A DNA stretch of 64,000 nt from Deroplatys truncata (lineage: Eukaryota; Arthropoda; Insecta; Mantodea; Mantidae), in the NCBI GenBank assembly GCA_030765065.1, contig CM060990.1, positions 461,971,321 to 462,035,320 on the forward strand, given 5' to 3'. The notes beneath the pieces are model-generated. The model was given only the letters and a program-made list of their open reading frames with translations. It was not told the DNA's origin and ran no database searches. This document shows, in pieces, positions 34,113 through 44,879 of this stretch (positions within the stretch are counted from its first letter, which is position 1; each line of letters opens with the position of its first letter). The translations under genes were made by a program, and so were the position numbers.

Positions 34113-34572
34113 ACCGAGCGAGTTAGCTCCGCGATAACATATAAGGCTCGCATTCGGGAGGTCGAGGGTTCGATTCTCGTCGATTGCTCACTCTGACCTT
34201 GAGTTTTGTTAGTTTCTCTTGTTCGGTAGCTGAATGCTGGAGTAATTTCTTACCTACCACGATTTCTTTCCTCTCATTTGCCGGACAGATGGCGCAGATG
34301 CATGCTCCATGGAAAGATTATTTCCCCGTGATACTAGAGGGCTGCCTGATTCCACGGGCCGTTCATCGCCCTCTCTGGGCAACTCTAGTAGTTTGTCGGG
34401 TCTTCGAGCCATGAAATGTTAGGGACTTCCCTGCGTCTGTGTGGCCTGTATGCCTTCGGCTTGTCGCCTCCTACTACAGGAGGCGACTTCACTTCATCCC
34501 TTCCTGCTGGGGAGTGGTAACCACAGAAGATCTCTGTATGTCGCAGTGTTCGAGGTGTCCCCTACGTTGTGA
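34113..34572 (+). mobile_element. tRNA-derived SINE, family 1, copy 2 (best preserved)
   Basis: Head: ACCGAGCGAGTTAGCTCCGC, an A-box in tRNA context (from 34113), then a B-box GGTTCGATTC at 34167-34176, the spacing of an internal RNA polymerase III promoter. The tRNA-unrelated body carries GAGGGCTGCCTGATTCC, TCTTCGAGCC, the palindrome-like GTCGCCTCC/GGAGGCGAC (34465-34485), CTTCACTTCATCC and ends near GAGGTGTCCCCT. Copies at 11499-12010 and 51819-52168 share this architecture. Confidence 0.85.
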
Positions 34573-35126
34573 TAATGTACTCATTATCTGATTTTTAAAG
34601 CCGCTCGATGGTACGACAATTTTGAAGGCGTTTACTTTACCTGCTTCGTTGTCGATTCTGCTGCCTTCATCTCGTAGCTTGTTCTGCGTTGTATTGTGTG
34701 CAAGCTGTTACAGTGATGTGCTATGAGATCTTTTTCTCAGGGTATGCGTGGGCGGGTGTGAAAGGATAACATCAGTTTAAATTGACTGAGAAATTTAATG
34801 TGATCTAATACTTGAGCTATTGAAGCGAGTTGCCGACCGTTTCAAAATAAAGAATGAAACTGATTATGAATTGTAGCTCTCGAAATTGCAACAATACTTA
34901 TTATATCTGCTAACTTCGGCAGTATCAATTTTACAGTCTGAAATGACTTTGCGCAATATTAACAAACAAGAAAAAATACTAGAAGCGTAACTTGCCGTGA
35001 GTCGCTAAAATGCTTACCGGCAAAACCCCTCTCGGCTATCGCTAAATAACTGATAGCCCAGGCTGGTCTTAGGCGCTACGAACTGCCGGTCACCGTAACA
35101 GACTGTAAGCCCCTAAGGCTGTGCAC
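34573..35126. other. No recognised gene
   Basis: 34980-35120 is GC-richer and could be a decayed short repeat; no family recognised. Confidence 0.4.
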
Positions 35127-35164
35127 GAAAAAAAAAAAGAAAGAAAGAAAGAAAGAAAGGAAAG
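35127..35164 (+). repeat. A-run and (GAAA)n microsatellite
   Basis: A12-type run followed by AAAGAAAG units. Confidence 0.9.
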
Positions 35165-35608
35165 AACTAATTTTAGCAATGCATGCTCTTTTATCACTTA
35201 AGCTCCGCCTACATATTACTCCCCACAAACCTTCTTTTCTCATCTGGGCCAATATACCTGGTCCTCTTACGTGTGCGTATGTGAAACTATTAATATGGAG
35301 TAACTCTCTGACTCTCAGAATTTCCTTCTCTTTCTCTTTTGAAGAATTCTGGTATACGTGACTGTTCAAACGTACTGAATTCACCTCTTAATTGCATTCC
35401 AAGAACTTTTATATGGTCATCGCAGCCTTCGGATCCCCAAGCGGCGACCTTTGTGCAGTAGCCAAACACTTGTTCCCTACCCTCCCTAACCGCAAGCACC
35501 ATAAAATCTTAACAACGCTTTGCTTTGGTGGAGCTAGAGAAAGGACCACGTGTTGTGTTTAAGGGATGGGAAGACCCTACTAATCGTTTACTGATGGGTT
35601 TATGGTCA

Positions 35609-35639
35609 GGCTTCAAAGCTTTCCGTTCGCTTTGAAGCC
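35609..35639. repeat. Perfect 11-bp hairpin
   Basis: GGCTTCAAAGC (35609-35619), nine-base loop, GCTTTGAAGCC (35629-35639), in an otherwise GC-richer block (35520-35745) of unknown identity. A related GTGAAGCCGG phrase recurs at 35719-35728. Confidence 0.7.
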
Positions 35640-35745
35640 GGTTGGGGAAAGGATGCCCGCGACTAGGATACTTGCGCGTTCGCTACTCACGCAGTTACTA
35701 ATGACTTTTCCTAACATGTGAAGCCGGTTATCGAGACCGAGGCGA

Positions 35746-36369
35746 GAAATAAATAATAATATAATACAATATAAACATTAAATACATATATAAATTTTAA
35801 TGCGAAAATAATATTAATAAAACATCCAATAAAACATGACAAATAATTCATAACCTGAGATAAACTTGTTGAAGCACGATTGGGTATAATGAGTAATCAG
35901 TTAAAAGGGCCATAAAATGTGCAAAAAGTGAATCGGTGAAATAATAATTGAATGCTTTGCTCTTACCAGTAATAGATTTGCCGAAAAGGAAAGAAAGAAA
36001 ACTTTGTTTTCTAGCGAAAGGCCAGGTAAACACTTGCCTGTTTTGTGAGAAATAGCCTACGGTTAGATACATATGGTGCCGAGAAGTCTAGAGGCCCAGC
36101 TTTTGTCTCCGGACTCGGACGTGAACAGGGACAAAAGATCATAAGCTTAGCACGGTCACAAAGGTAGATAGAGAACTCCACAGAAAATTATCGAAACCAC
36201 GTTTTTTGAGTCTGGTGTAAAGTGTCGTAACATAAGCAACTCTGTGGAAAGTTAGTAAGAGAGACGGTGGGAGAAACACATAAATCGCGACTTTGCGAAC
36301 CTTAAAATAAATGAAAGTGACTTCGATAAACGAAGGTGGCGGGTCGACCAGAAAATAATCTTTTAAAAA
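35746..36369. other. AT-rich, no recognised feature
   Basis: Nothing identified. Confidence 0.5.
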
Positions 36370-36565
36370 TAAAGAATAGTTTAGTTTAGCCGGCAGCATT
36401 ATTAAGACTATCAAGGCGGTGTCACCACCCTGAAAAGAACCTCAGTTCTACCAGGAAATCACCTGAGCTAAATTCCTAATCCCTGCCATCTTCAATCGAA
36501 CCCGTGACTCCGAGACTTGTCGAAGTAGCAGCAACATTAATGCCGATGGGACACAGGTCAGCGTC
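36370..36565 (-). mobile_element. Probable tRNA-derived SINE, family 3
   Basis: On the minus strand a B-box GGGTTCGATTGA lies at 36492-36503, with an upstream tRNA-like CCCATCGGCATTA at about 36543-36555. The body continues with AACTGAGGTTCTTTTCAGGG, then GTGACACCGCC. No second copy was found in the window, so assignment rests on the promoter boxes. Confidence 0.45.
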
Positions 36566-37172
36566 ACATGACTTGCTAATTACGTTTTCCTTGGACAAAT
36601 ATCTTCAATTAAAGCTTATTAAATTATAAATTGATTTCATAAACGGAAATCACTTATTGCAGTTATTTCTCCACCTTACTATTATTTCTTTATTTAGCTA
36701 TTTATATCTTCCCGTCAATAATGACGGTATCAGTTGTATACCTTATGTTATAACATAAATCAACACTAAACTCGTTTAGTTAATTGGAGGTAAAACATCT
36801 GAATAATAGGCGGTACATTGGTTAACTGCGAAAATAAAACTAAAGCATGCAAGCACTACTGCAAACTACCACCATTAATTATGTTATATTTAATACTCTT
36901 AGGATAAAATTATTTATTGTTCTTCAGATTAGTATTAGCCTTTGTTTTAAATTCAACTTTAAGTGCGAATGAGAAACAGAAAAGGCAAATTTTTAAGAAT
37001 ATTTTCATTAGTACTGTAAATCCAATAGCGGTATTGCAGTAATATTGGACTAAATTGAGCCCCATTACCTTCTCGACTTTTCCTATTTCTATCGGGTTTC
37101 CTGGGTCTTTCGGTGTTTAGGGCTAACTCGAGACTAAGCCTAGCTTAGTAAGTGCCTGTGTGTGTATGTGAG

Positions 37173-37293
37173 AGGATGGATGGAGGAAAGGAGGGATGGA
37201 TGGATGGACGGACGGACGGATGGATGGATGGATGGATGGATGGATGGATGGATGGATGGATGGATGGATGGATGGATGGATGGATGGATGGAG
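37173..37293. repeat. (GGAT)n tetranucleotide microsatellite
   Basis: About 120 bp of near-perfect GGAT units with a GGAC variant block. It gives artefactual repeat frames (SIHP on minus, GWMD on plus). Confidence 0.95.
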
Positions 37294-37414
37294 AGTACAT
37301 ATAGATCGAGTTTTGAGGTAACTAAAATCGAACTTTCATCAGACAATGAACACTAATGGAGAAACATTACATAAAAACAGCCTTACAATTGCATTGATAA
37401 ACAAGGGAAAAAAG

Positions 37415-37490
37415 TTCACGCCAGAAGAGATTTAAACCCAAGTCCGCTAATTGGCATGCCTACGTTTACATAGAGCTATACCAAATGTTT
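37415..37490 (-). other. Weak tRNA-like SINE head
   Basis: Minus strand shows TGGTATAGCTCTATG (A-box-like) and GGGTTTAAATCTC (B-box-like) about 40 bp apart. It is too degenerate to assign to a family. Confidence 0.3.
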
Positions 37491-38615
37491 GAAACCTTGC
37501 GGGTTTAAAGGTATAGCGCAAACTATGTGATAAACTCAATGCAGCAACTCTTAAAATGTATGCACTCTTTTGCCCATATAGGAGACTTTCTTGTACAATG
37601 TTGGTGATATTCTTCGTTGTTATCATTTACTCTTTCTACTACTTTACTACTTTCTACTCTGTGTACTTCAATTATCAAATCGTCATGTTTTACACCGATT
37701 ATAGTAGTTTTCCTACCTTACGTACAACTTATCACCGGTAAAATCTTAACTCGGCGTTACCTCAAATAACCGAGATAATGTTGTTGGCAAATAGCAACAT
37801 TACTGATATCCGAAGCATTTTCTGCTAAAATTCGAAGTAACTGTGTTATCGTCGTTGGTGAATACGACACTAAGCGCCAGAAACTCGTAGAAAATGTCAT
37901 TTCAGCAGAATGTTCGATTGCCTTTTTATCACTAAAACACTCACAATACATATAAAATCACTGTGTCATCTCTATCTGCACTGTGCAATGGAGACAACAC
38001 ATTTGACCAAAATATAAGTGGTTTTTTTTAATCTTTAATTCGATTACACATTGCGAAGTCAACGAGCAAAATGACGACATTGCTTAAGGCTGTGTATTTG
38101 TCAAAAACGTTCAAATCCGCAGTTCTCTTTTGAACGAGCTGACATTTTTATCGCAGTATGTTAATGAAATATAGAGGTAATATCATCAAATTTCAAATAA
38201 TAATGCATTTATTTAAAATGCATTAATTCTCATGTTCTCGATTTTAACAAATTTAATATCGTAATTAAAGTATCGCATGTGTCAAACATTTTGTTATATA
38301 TCACTCAGAATTTTATTTTTCCTTTAACAAACCAGCATATAGCACCCTCAAAAAGTACCTAGAATAATATATTTAATTTTAATGTATACGATAATAAATG
38401 CTATTTTTGTATTAGTTGTTGGTAACATTCATGTCGTCACTTCCATAGAATGTTCATGATCATAACGCTTGTTGTCTTTGGATGACAACCAGTTTCCCCC
38501 CTTTTTTGTTTCTTTTTTGTTTTGTGCATGTTCGTTTAACGCACTTGATAATGCCGGCTACAGATCAACGTTCAAATGTAACATTTTGTGTTTTGTTGCA
38601 CAAATCCCCCTCAGA
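37491..38615. other. AT-rich, no recognised feature
   Basis: Nothing identified. Confidence 0.5.
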
Positions 38616-38619
38616 GGCA

Positions 38620-39495
38620 TTGAGACTGTTTGAATAAGATTATGGTGAAGCAGCAATTTAAAAACGCCAGATTTATACCTGACATAAACGCTTCAGTTAA
38701 GGCTGCAATAGCACCAAAAGACGACCAATAACGGCAACAAATGTACCAAACACTGAAAGTGTGCGAGTTGTTGTGAGGGGTGAACGAAGGAAAACCATTT
38801 AGAAGTTTCCAGTAGAGGTTGGATTTTCATTCGAAGTGTTTACACAATCCTTCGCAAACTTTTAAACATACATATCTCAAAAGCTTGTTTCAAAAATTTT
38901 GTCTCATGAAAACAAAGAATCAAGAATGGTTATTTCTGGAATCTAATTAGTATGGCTGATCAAGATAATGATATTTTTACCACCCGGTGCCAAAGAGACG
39001 CGCATGTGAGTGGATATCCAAAACATCTCGTACACAAAAAATTCTTGAGGAGAGACAAAGCTATGTTGAAAGTTCTCATCCACTATGATGTTATTCCAGA
39101 GGGCCATACCGTAACGAAAGACCTGCATCTAGTATCCTTCCTCTTCTCAGGAACTCTGTAAAAGGGAAACGTCCGGGAAAATTGGCACAAAGCATATGTT
39201 GTCTTTTGTGCGACAACGCACCGTTACATGCCAGGTACAACGCCACGCCACTGCTTTGAGCATCCTCCGTACTCCCCAGATCGGTTACCACCTGACTTCT
39301 TTCCCATTCCGCAACTGAAAACTCATCTAAGGGGGCGAAGACTCGCGAACGCTGTTGAACTTACTGCAAATGCGACGAGAGCACTATGATATGTTTCGCA
39401 AAATGGCTTCCAGCAATGTCTCCAGCCACTTTACACTTGGCTTCCAGCAGAAGTGTGCCGCTGCGGAGGGGAGTTATTTTGAAGGAAATTTGTAA
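38620..39495 (+). pseudogene. Mariner transposase relic
   Basis: Pieces of a mariner-type transposase occur in order but in different frames: an N-terminal part with VKQQFKNARFIP, a linker with VRGERRKTI, then HISQKLVSKILSHE and ISMADQDND just before the first catalytic site. That TGDE segment is deleted. LCDNAPLHAR (second aspartate) and HPPYSP-like / DFFPIPQLKTHLRG (third site) follow, then a C-terminal FQQCLQPLYTW and a glycine-rich end near 39490. Multiple frameshifts and stops mean no activity. Termini not identified. Confidence 0.75.
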
Positions 39496-41235
39496 TTTAC
39501 ATTACGATAATTGGTTTCCGTGTTATTTACCAATTCCAGGAACTTTGTAAGCTAGGATTATATATGCATAGGTATTTCCACATTAGGATTTTCACGAAAG
39601 TAGTTAATAAACTACAAATTAATTGTGCATGCCCTATCAAAAACAAGTATAAGAGTCTTTTACTTGAAAATATATGACGCTGGACAGTTTGTGTGTTAAA
39701 AATGACAAGAAAACAGTTTTGAAAAAGAAATTAAAATTGGAATGTGTATTACATTACTATGTTCGGGAAAATATGAATTGTCACACATAGTTTGCAATAT
39801 TACCAAATCGTTCAAATAAAAGCGCAAAATGAAAGTAATGAGTGTAAACGTAATAAAGAACTAAAGGCAACATTTTCGATTTCTTCTTCCAAGATTTTCA
39901 CCCACCTTCACAGGTGCTTTGTCTTAACTGAGTAAATTAGGACGAATACGTTTACAGGTGTAATCGCATGTGAAAATGTATCCTCTCGCTCTTAGCTTCC
40001 TCTTATTTTTGGCAGTCGACGTTAGGAAGTCTCCTGAATTTTGCATCACAGCTCTTGATCCAATATATTTCTAATTGCATATGAAAGCATATTATAAACT
40101 ACGGAAATTATTAGGGGAATAAAAAAAATGTATTTAAGCCACAATCACTGAAGAAATAAACCGATGAACTCCACTATAGCTATGTATTAATCCAGTTATT
40201 TCTGGAAATAAATTGTGTGGTAGTATAGGTTTAGAATTTGAAATTTCGTATAAGTATCGAGTTTTCTTCGCCCTGAATAATTACAACGCGATTTACACGC
40301 ATTGTTTGCTAGTAGAAGCCAGTTCTTTTATTTTAAAATATGTTTCAGGTTACAGTGACTTCATAGCAGTGTGCTCTTATGAACTGCACCTTGAATCGCT
40401 TTCTTTTAAAATCTTCTATGTAGTTCAAACAGTTTTGTAAAGCACAGTGCATGTTCCTCAAATTTTAAGTAAACACATATTATGTCCAGAGGAAAGATTG
40501 CTTAATAATTTCCTCACTTTGGGATAGATTTTTTGTAATAAACTACCAGTTTATACTGAATACCATAAACAATGAGACATTTTTATTTACTTTTATTAAA
40601 ATAAGAATTATTTATAAGGATGCGTGGTACTTTTAGTTTAAAATTAAAAATATATGTTGCTCTCTTTAAAAAATTTTCTGCAACTACCTTATGGAACATT
40701 CTAAAGTTTCATGTGTGTTTTTAAGAGAGCATAATATTACTTTTTTGGATTTTTACAATTTTGTACCATTGTTAGTTTTCCAAGATCTGAAAGTTCGATA
40801 ATTTCAGTCGTAAATAATTTATATTTTTGGTGAGAAAATTAAAAACACGTGTATAAATTTTTTGCAGAGATGTGTAATTTTTCATAAACACTTAGTAGTA
40901 AAGCTTATTGCATTTATTTGCTTTAGTTTCTGACAAAAATACCTAAGCTTTAGAATGGAAAAAGCAAGCTTTAGAATTAAAGTAATATTCACCACCATAT
41001 GCTCCTCATGCGGCAGTGAGTAACCTCTTACCAACTGATTTTTAAATACTTTTGTAGAATAAAACTGACCGTGAAACTGAGGTACACTATCATATAAAGA
41101 AAACAGTTTTAACATTTTTGACAAATTTATCATGCTCTAGGAAACAAAATAGCCGAATTGTTGTGGAATAACTGTCTACCCAAATGTCTAAAGCGAAAAA
41201 TTAATTTTGAAGTAAGAGACGTTCTTTTTTTTTTA
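39496..41235. other. AT-rich, no recognised feature
   Basis: Nothing identified. Confidence 0.5.
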
Positions 41236-41239
41236 TCTG

Positions 41240-41945
41240 AGGTTCATAACCAAAAATGTGATGCGTTAGATTCACATTACTTTTACTGTTATCATTTGTT
41301 TTCATACCGCTTCTATAAACTGTTCTTACGCAAGATTACTATCACTAAGGTCATAGCAGTTTAAAAAAATATATTGTCAAATTGAAACCACTAACAACGG
41401 ATATCTCAAAAATGGATGATGCCACAAAGTTATTTGAAGTAAATTTTTATTTAAAAGAGGTATAACATTTTGTGTAGTATGTTTCTGTCTAACTCTTGTG
41501 TTTTACCGATTATACAACATCATACAAAATTCCTTCCGAATGAAGAGGTCTTCACAGACTACTCCCAGAAAATCTAAGATATCTACACATTTTATTTGTC
41601 ATATAAATATCTTAAACATACGGTATTTTAATCAAAACCGTTAGTCATTTTAGAAAATATAATATTTTGAGAAATAATCCATTTAAATAATAGCTCGGAG
41701 AGAGAAATTTTCTTGAAAATCTGCTTGTCGCATATTAGGAAGATGTTGAAGTTAACACACATACACACACACACACATGTATACGCACAATCACACGGAC
41801 ACGGACAATTTTCTAAAAATGTTTTTTTTTCGTATTCAGGGGGCCTTAATGTATTTCCGGTGAAATATCAATATAAAATTGTTGGGTGGAATGCAATACA
41901 TTTTGTGTCCACTAGGTACGTGGTACAGAAAGTGAAAGGTAACGA
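41240..41945 (+). repeat. Unclassified dispersed repeat, copy 2
   Basis: Partial A (AAAATGTGATGCGTTAGATT, then TCTATAAACTGTTCTTACGC), followed by B (GGATATCTCAAAAATGGATG), C with a CACACA microsatellite at 41757-41775 and the GACACGGACA phrase, and D (GGGTGGAATGCAATACATTT ... ACTAGGTACGTGG). Confidence 0.75.
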
Positions 41946-42514
41946 GTACTCCACATGACATTAAACAGGAAGATAAAATAAACGTCAAAGGGAGGAAGCG
42001 TTATTTTAAGCCTTGATATAAATAATTCGGAGAACGAATTTAAGATAAATATTGACAGATTCAGTCGTGTTTCATTCTCATCGCTCACCAGGTCTTTTCC
42101 GCTCTTCTAAAAGCCTCCCCGGAAGTTGTTGCACTCGAAGGTACGATGCGACACGGAATTCAGCGATAACTCCTGCGGGCAGCTTGGCGTGCAGTGACCG
42201 CACCCTGATCTATCCTCCCCAGCTCCACTTCCTGGACATCTCAACCCCCTTCGCCTCCAACTTCCACTTTACCATTCAGTCTTTCTTTGTTTATACTTGT
42301 TCCCCAACCACCTTGAAGAACATATTCGAAAATAAAATCGACTGATTATTAACTGCAGGTGGCGCTTGGTATGGCAACGATATCAATATTTTCAATAATT
42401 GTGATGCCTTGAATTCACCGGTTAAACAGTGTACAGACGGTTCTAAGGTCAGAAGGTTCTAAGGTCATAGGAATGCCCTAAAGGGTTTATATTCCAAGCT
42501 TTTTGTTTAAGATG
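41946..42514. other. No recognised gene
   Basis: A tandem phrase GGTTCTAAGGTCA occurs at 42438-42450 and 42455-42470. Otherwise nothing. Confidence 0.45.
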
Positions 42515-42522
42515 GTAATTAG

Positions 42523-43248
42523 CAGAGCCCGGATTTTGATCATCTAAAAATGTTTGAAAAATGAGCTATAAAATGACTTAAGTTTAAAAAAATGGCACAA
42601 TAATAACAATAAGTTATTTAAAACTTATGTTTATTTAGTTTATTCAAATTAATATACAGAAAATTGTAAATTAATTTACGCATGGGTAAAACTGCTATGC
42701 AAGTAGAAAAAGTAAATATAAGAACAATGATGAGATAATTTAAGCATTCATTAACGCGAAAAGGGAAAACTGACCTGTCTCATCCCTAGTTTGGGACATA
42801 AATTCATAACAGTAACTAATTATACCTGCTCCCCTAACAACAATCACCCCTCCTCCCACAAGTATCTCTTTCCAGACTAACCATTAAATAGGAATGTGAT
42901 TTTTTCCAAAAAATGCTAGTAAAGGATGTACAAAGTTATCCTTATATTTCAGTTGAATAGTGAAGTTTCTGATATTTGAAAAAGTTATTCTTATGTAAAA
43001 TGTCAATAATATAAAACTCCTTATATACTGAATGTAAATTCAAGAAAATTACTAAATAAAGATGCAACGGGCAAGAAAATCATAAAATAATAACAAAATC
43101 GAAACAGCTCTAAAAATAGAAAATGTCATAAAATGACCTAATAAATATGCATTTCTATAACTTGGGATCCATGATAACGATTTATGTAGACGTTAATGCC
43201 TATGATGCAACAATTAAAAGATGGCATGTCATCAGAATTCGGGCCCTG
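42523..43248. mobile_element. Non-autonomous hAT element (726 bp)
   Basis: Left end CAGAGCCCGGATTTTGAT; right end, read inward, CAGGGCCCGAATTCTGAT. Both sides carry the exact 8-bp duplication GTAATTAG (42515-42522 and 43249-43256), diagnostic of hAT insertion. No transposase is encoded. It abuts a hAT transposase relic whose right end has a related terminus (CAGGGCTAGGATATTTAT). Both also share a subterminal phrase near TGACCTAATAAATATGCAT, suggesting one family. Confidence 0.88.
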
Positions 43249-43256
43249 GTAATTAG

Positions 43257-44459
43257 CATTGCAGTGTCAAGGAGTTGCAAGCGAACATGCCTACGTACGA
43301 ACATAGCATGATGAACATGTTGAGGTAATACTTGAAGCTGAAGAAAAATATCGTTTACCCAAAATATGCTGATGAAAGCTGCCGATTCTCTAAAAGCATT
43401 GTACAGTAAAATGGTGACTTGTTTAGCTCACGCCTTGCACCGAGTTGCAGAGGAGATTCGTAGTAAATTCAGTGACGCTGACAAATTTATTGGGTGTGTC
43501 AAAAAGGTATTCTTGAAAGCCCCTTCACGTGTTGCAGATTTAAGTTGTTAGCTCCAGACATTCCCTTGCCACCATCTCCCATTTTGACAAGATGGGCGTC
43601 CTGGATTGATGCCTACAATTATTACTGCCAGAACTTCAACGTTGTGAAAAGCATCATTGATTCATTCGATAGCAGAGAAGCTACTTCAATTGGATTAGCT
43701 CAAGAATTAATGTATAATGGTTAAATTTAAGGCAAACCTTCATACATAAAATCAAATTTTGGATTTATTCCTGCTGTCATAACTGCTTTGGAGGAATCAG
43801 AAGTGCCACTAGTGAAGCAGATAGAACAAGTGAAAAAGGTTGTGAATAAATTAGAGGGTGTTTGTGGTAAAGTGGGAAAGGAAGTGTCAAAGAAAATGGA
43901 AAAAGTGTTAGAAAAAAACGAAGGGTATCATACACTGTGTTCCATTTCAATATTTTGTTGGGTGAAAAGTTCTCTCTTAATCATTCAGAATTAGATTCAA
44001 ATTATATTGCTCATTTTAAAAATGCTCCTCTTGTGTCGGCTGAAGTAGAAAGGAGCTTTTCGAAGTACAAGGCTTTGTTGGCTGACAATAGGAAACCTTT
44101 TTCATTTGAAAATTTGCGCAAGGTATTCATTGTGTTTTGCAACTCAGAGCTTATATGAAGAGAATGAGGATGTAAAAAGCACATAGGTTAACTATGTTCC
44201 TATAATGTTAATAAAAATTATACTGAAATGTCAAATTGCATAGTTCAGCTTGCTTCTCGTGTGCATTTTATTCTGAAATAAATAGTTCATTATCAAAACT
44301 GACTTACTAATTTATTTTACAATAGAAATTTTAATTCATTTTAATATTGTTAGGTCATATTTATTATGTTATTTTGCATATTTTGGTAAATTTTTGGTCA
44401 TAACAGCATATTTTTGTGCATATTATGGTGATTTTTAAGTTATAAATATCCTAGCCCTG
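43257..44459 (+). mobile_element. hAT transposon, 3' part with right TIR
   Basis: Transposase relic followed by an AT-rich 3' region and a right terminus ending CTAGCCCTG at 44459. The left end is not seen; the short hAT element sits where the 5' part would be, so the host element may have been interrupted or truncated. Confidence 0.65.
43345..44157 (+). pseudogene. hAT transposase, C-terminal two-thirds, frameshifted
   Basis: Pieces in successive frames match a hAT transposase: CLAHALHRVAEEIRSKFSD, KKVFLKAPSRV, LAPDIPLPPSPILTRWASW, then KVGKEVSKKMEKVLEKN, and finally the hAT dimerisation region (APLVSAEVERSFSKYKALL, DNRKPFSFENL). The tryptophan-containing LTRWASW motif and the VERSFS-type dimerisation motif are characteristic. 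At least three frame changes occur. The BED zinc finger and first catalytic aspartate are not visible. It resembles hAT proteins of the lineage that also gave CGGBP1-like genes, but that placement is tentative. Confidence 0.8.
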
Positions 44460-44739
44460 TGACAATAAATTCACCGAGAGAGTAACTAAGCATGGAGAAG
44501 TCTTGTTACACGGGTAATTAAGTAATGTGCTGGTGGAAGTCGAAGTATAACCATGTACTTTGTTTAACACACAACTCGAAAGTTTGGTTGTAGGTTTCTT
44601 GTTATAATTCAGAACAGTAAAAAGAAAATGTGTTTTGAATTTCATATGCTGTGTCGTCTACAGTTATTTTGTTAGTCAGCTGAGCATTTACGTATCACGC
44701 CCTGGAGATCAAGGAAAACATGTTTCTACTACAAAAATA

Positions 44740-44850
44740 ATTATAACAGGTATTCGAACCTAGACAACAGGATCTTCAATGAGTAGCCGATGTGATGAGC
44801 CACACGTCATCAGGAGGTAATCGATGGACTGCTTTCTCCAGATAAATATA
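44740..44850 (-). other. tRNA-like SINE head remnant
   Basis: Minus strand: TGGCTCATCACATCGGC, then AGGTTCGAATACC about 35 bp later, resembling A and B boxes. It lies immediately beyond the 3' end of the minus-strand hAT relic. Confidence 0.4.
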
Positions 44851-44879
44851 AACAAGGGGAAAGGGCGACGGAAAATAAT

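Noticed and set aside
37140-37356. SIHP and GWMD repeat peptides on opposite strands
   Set aside because: Both come from the GGAT microsatellite.
42523-44459. One single hAT element from the left TIR at 42523 to the right TIR at 44459
   Set aside because: The exact GTAATTAG duplication flanks 42523-43248, showing that segment is its own insertion; the bases next to 44459 do not match GTAATTAG.
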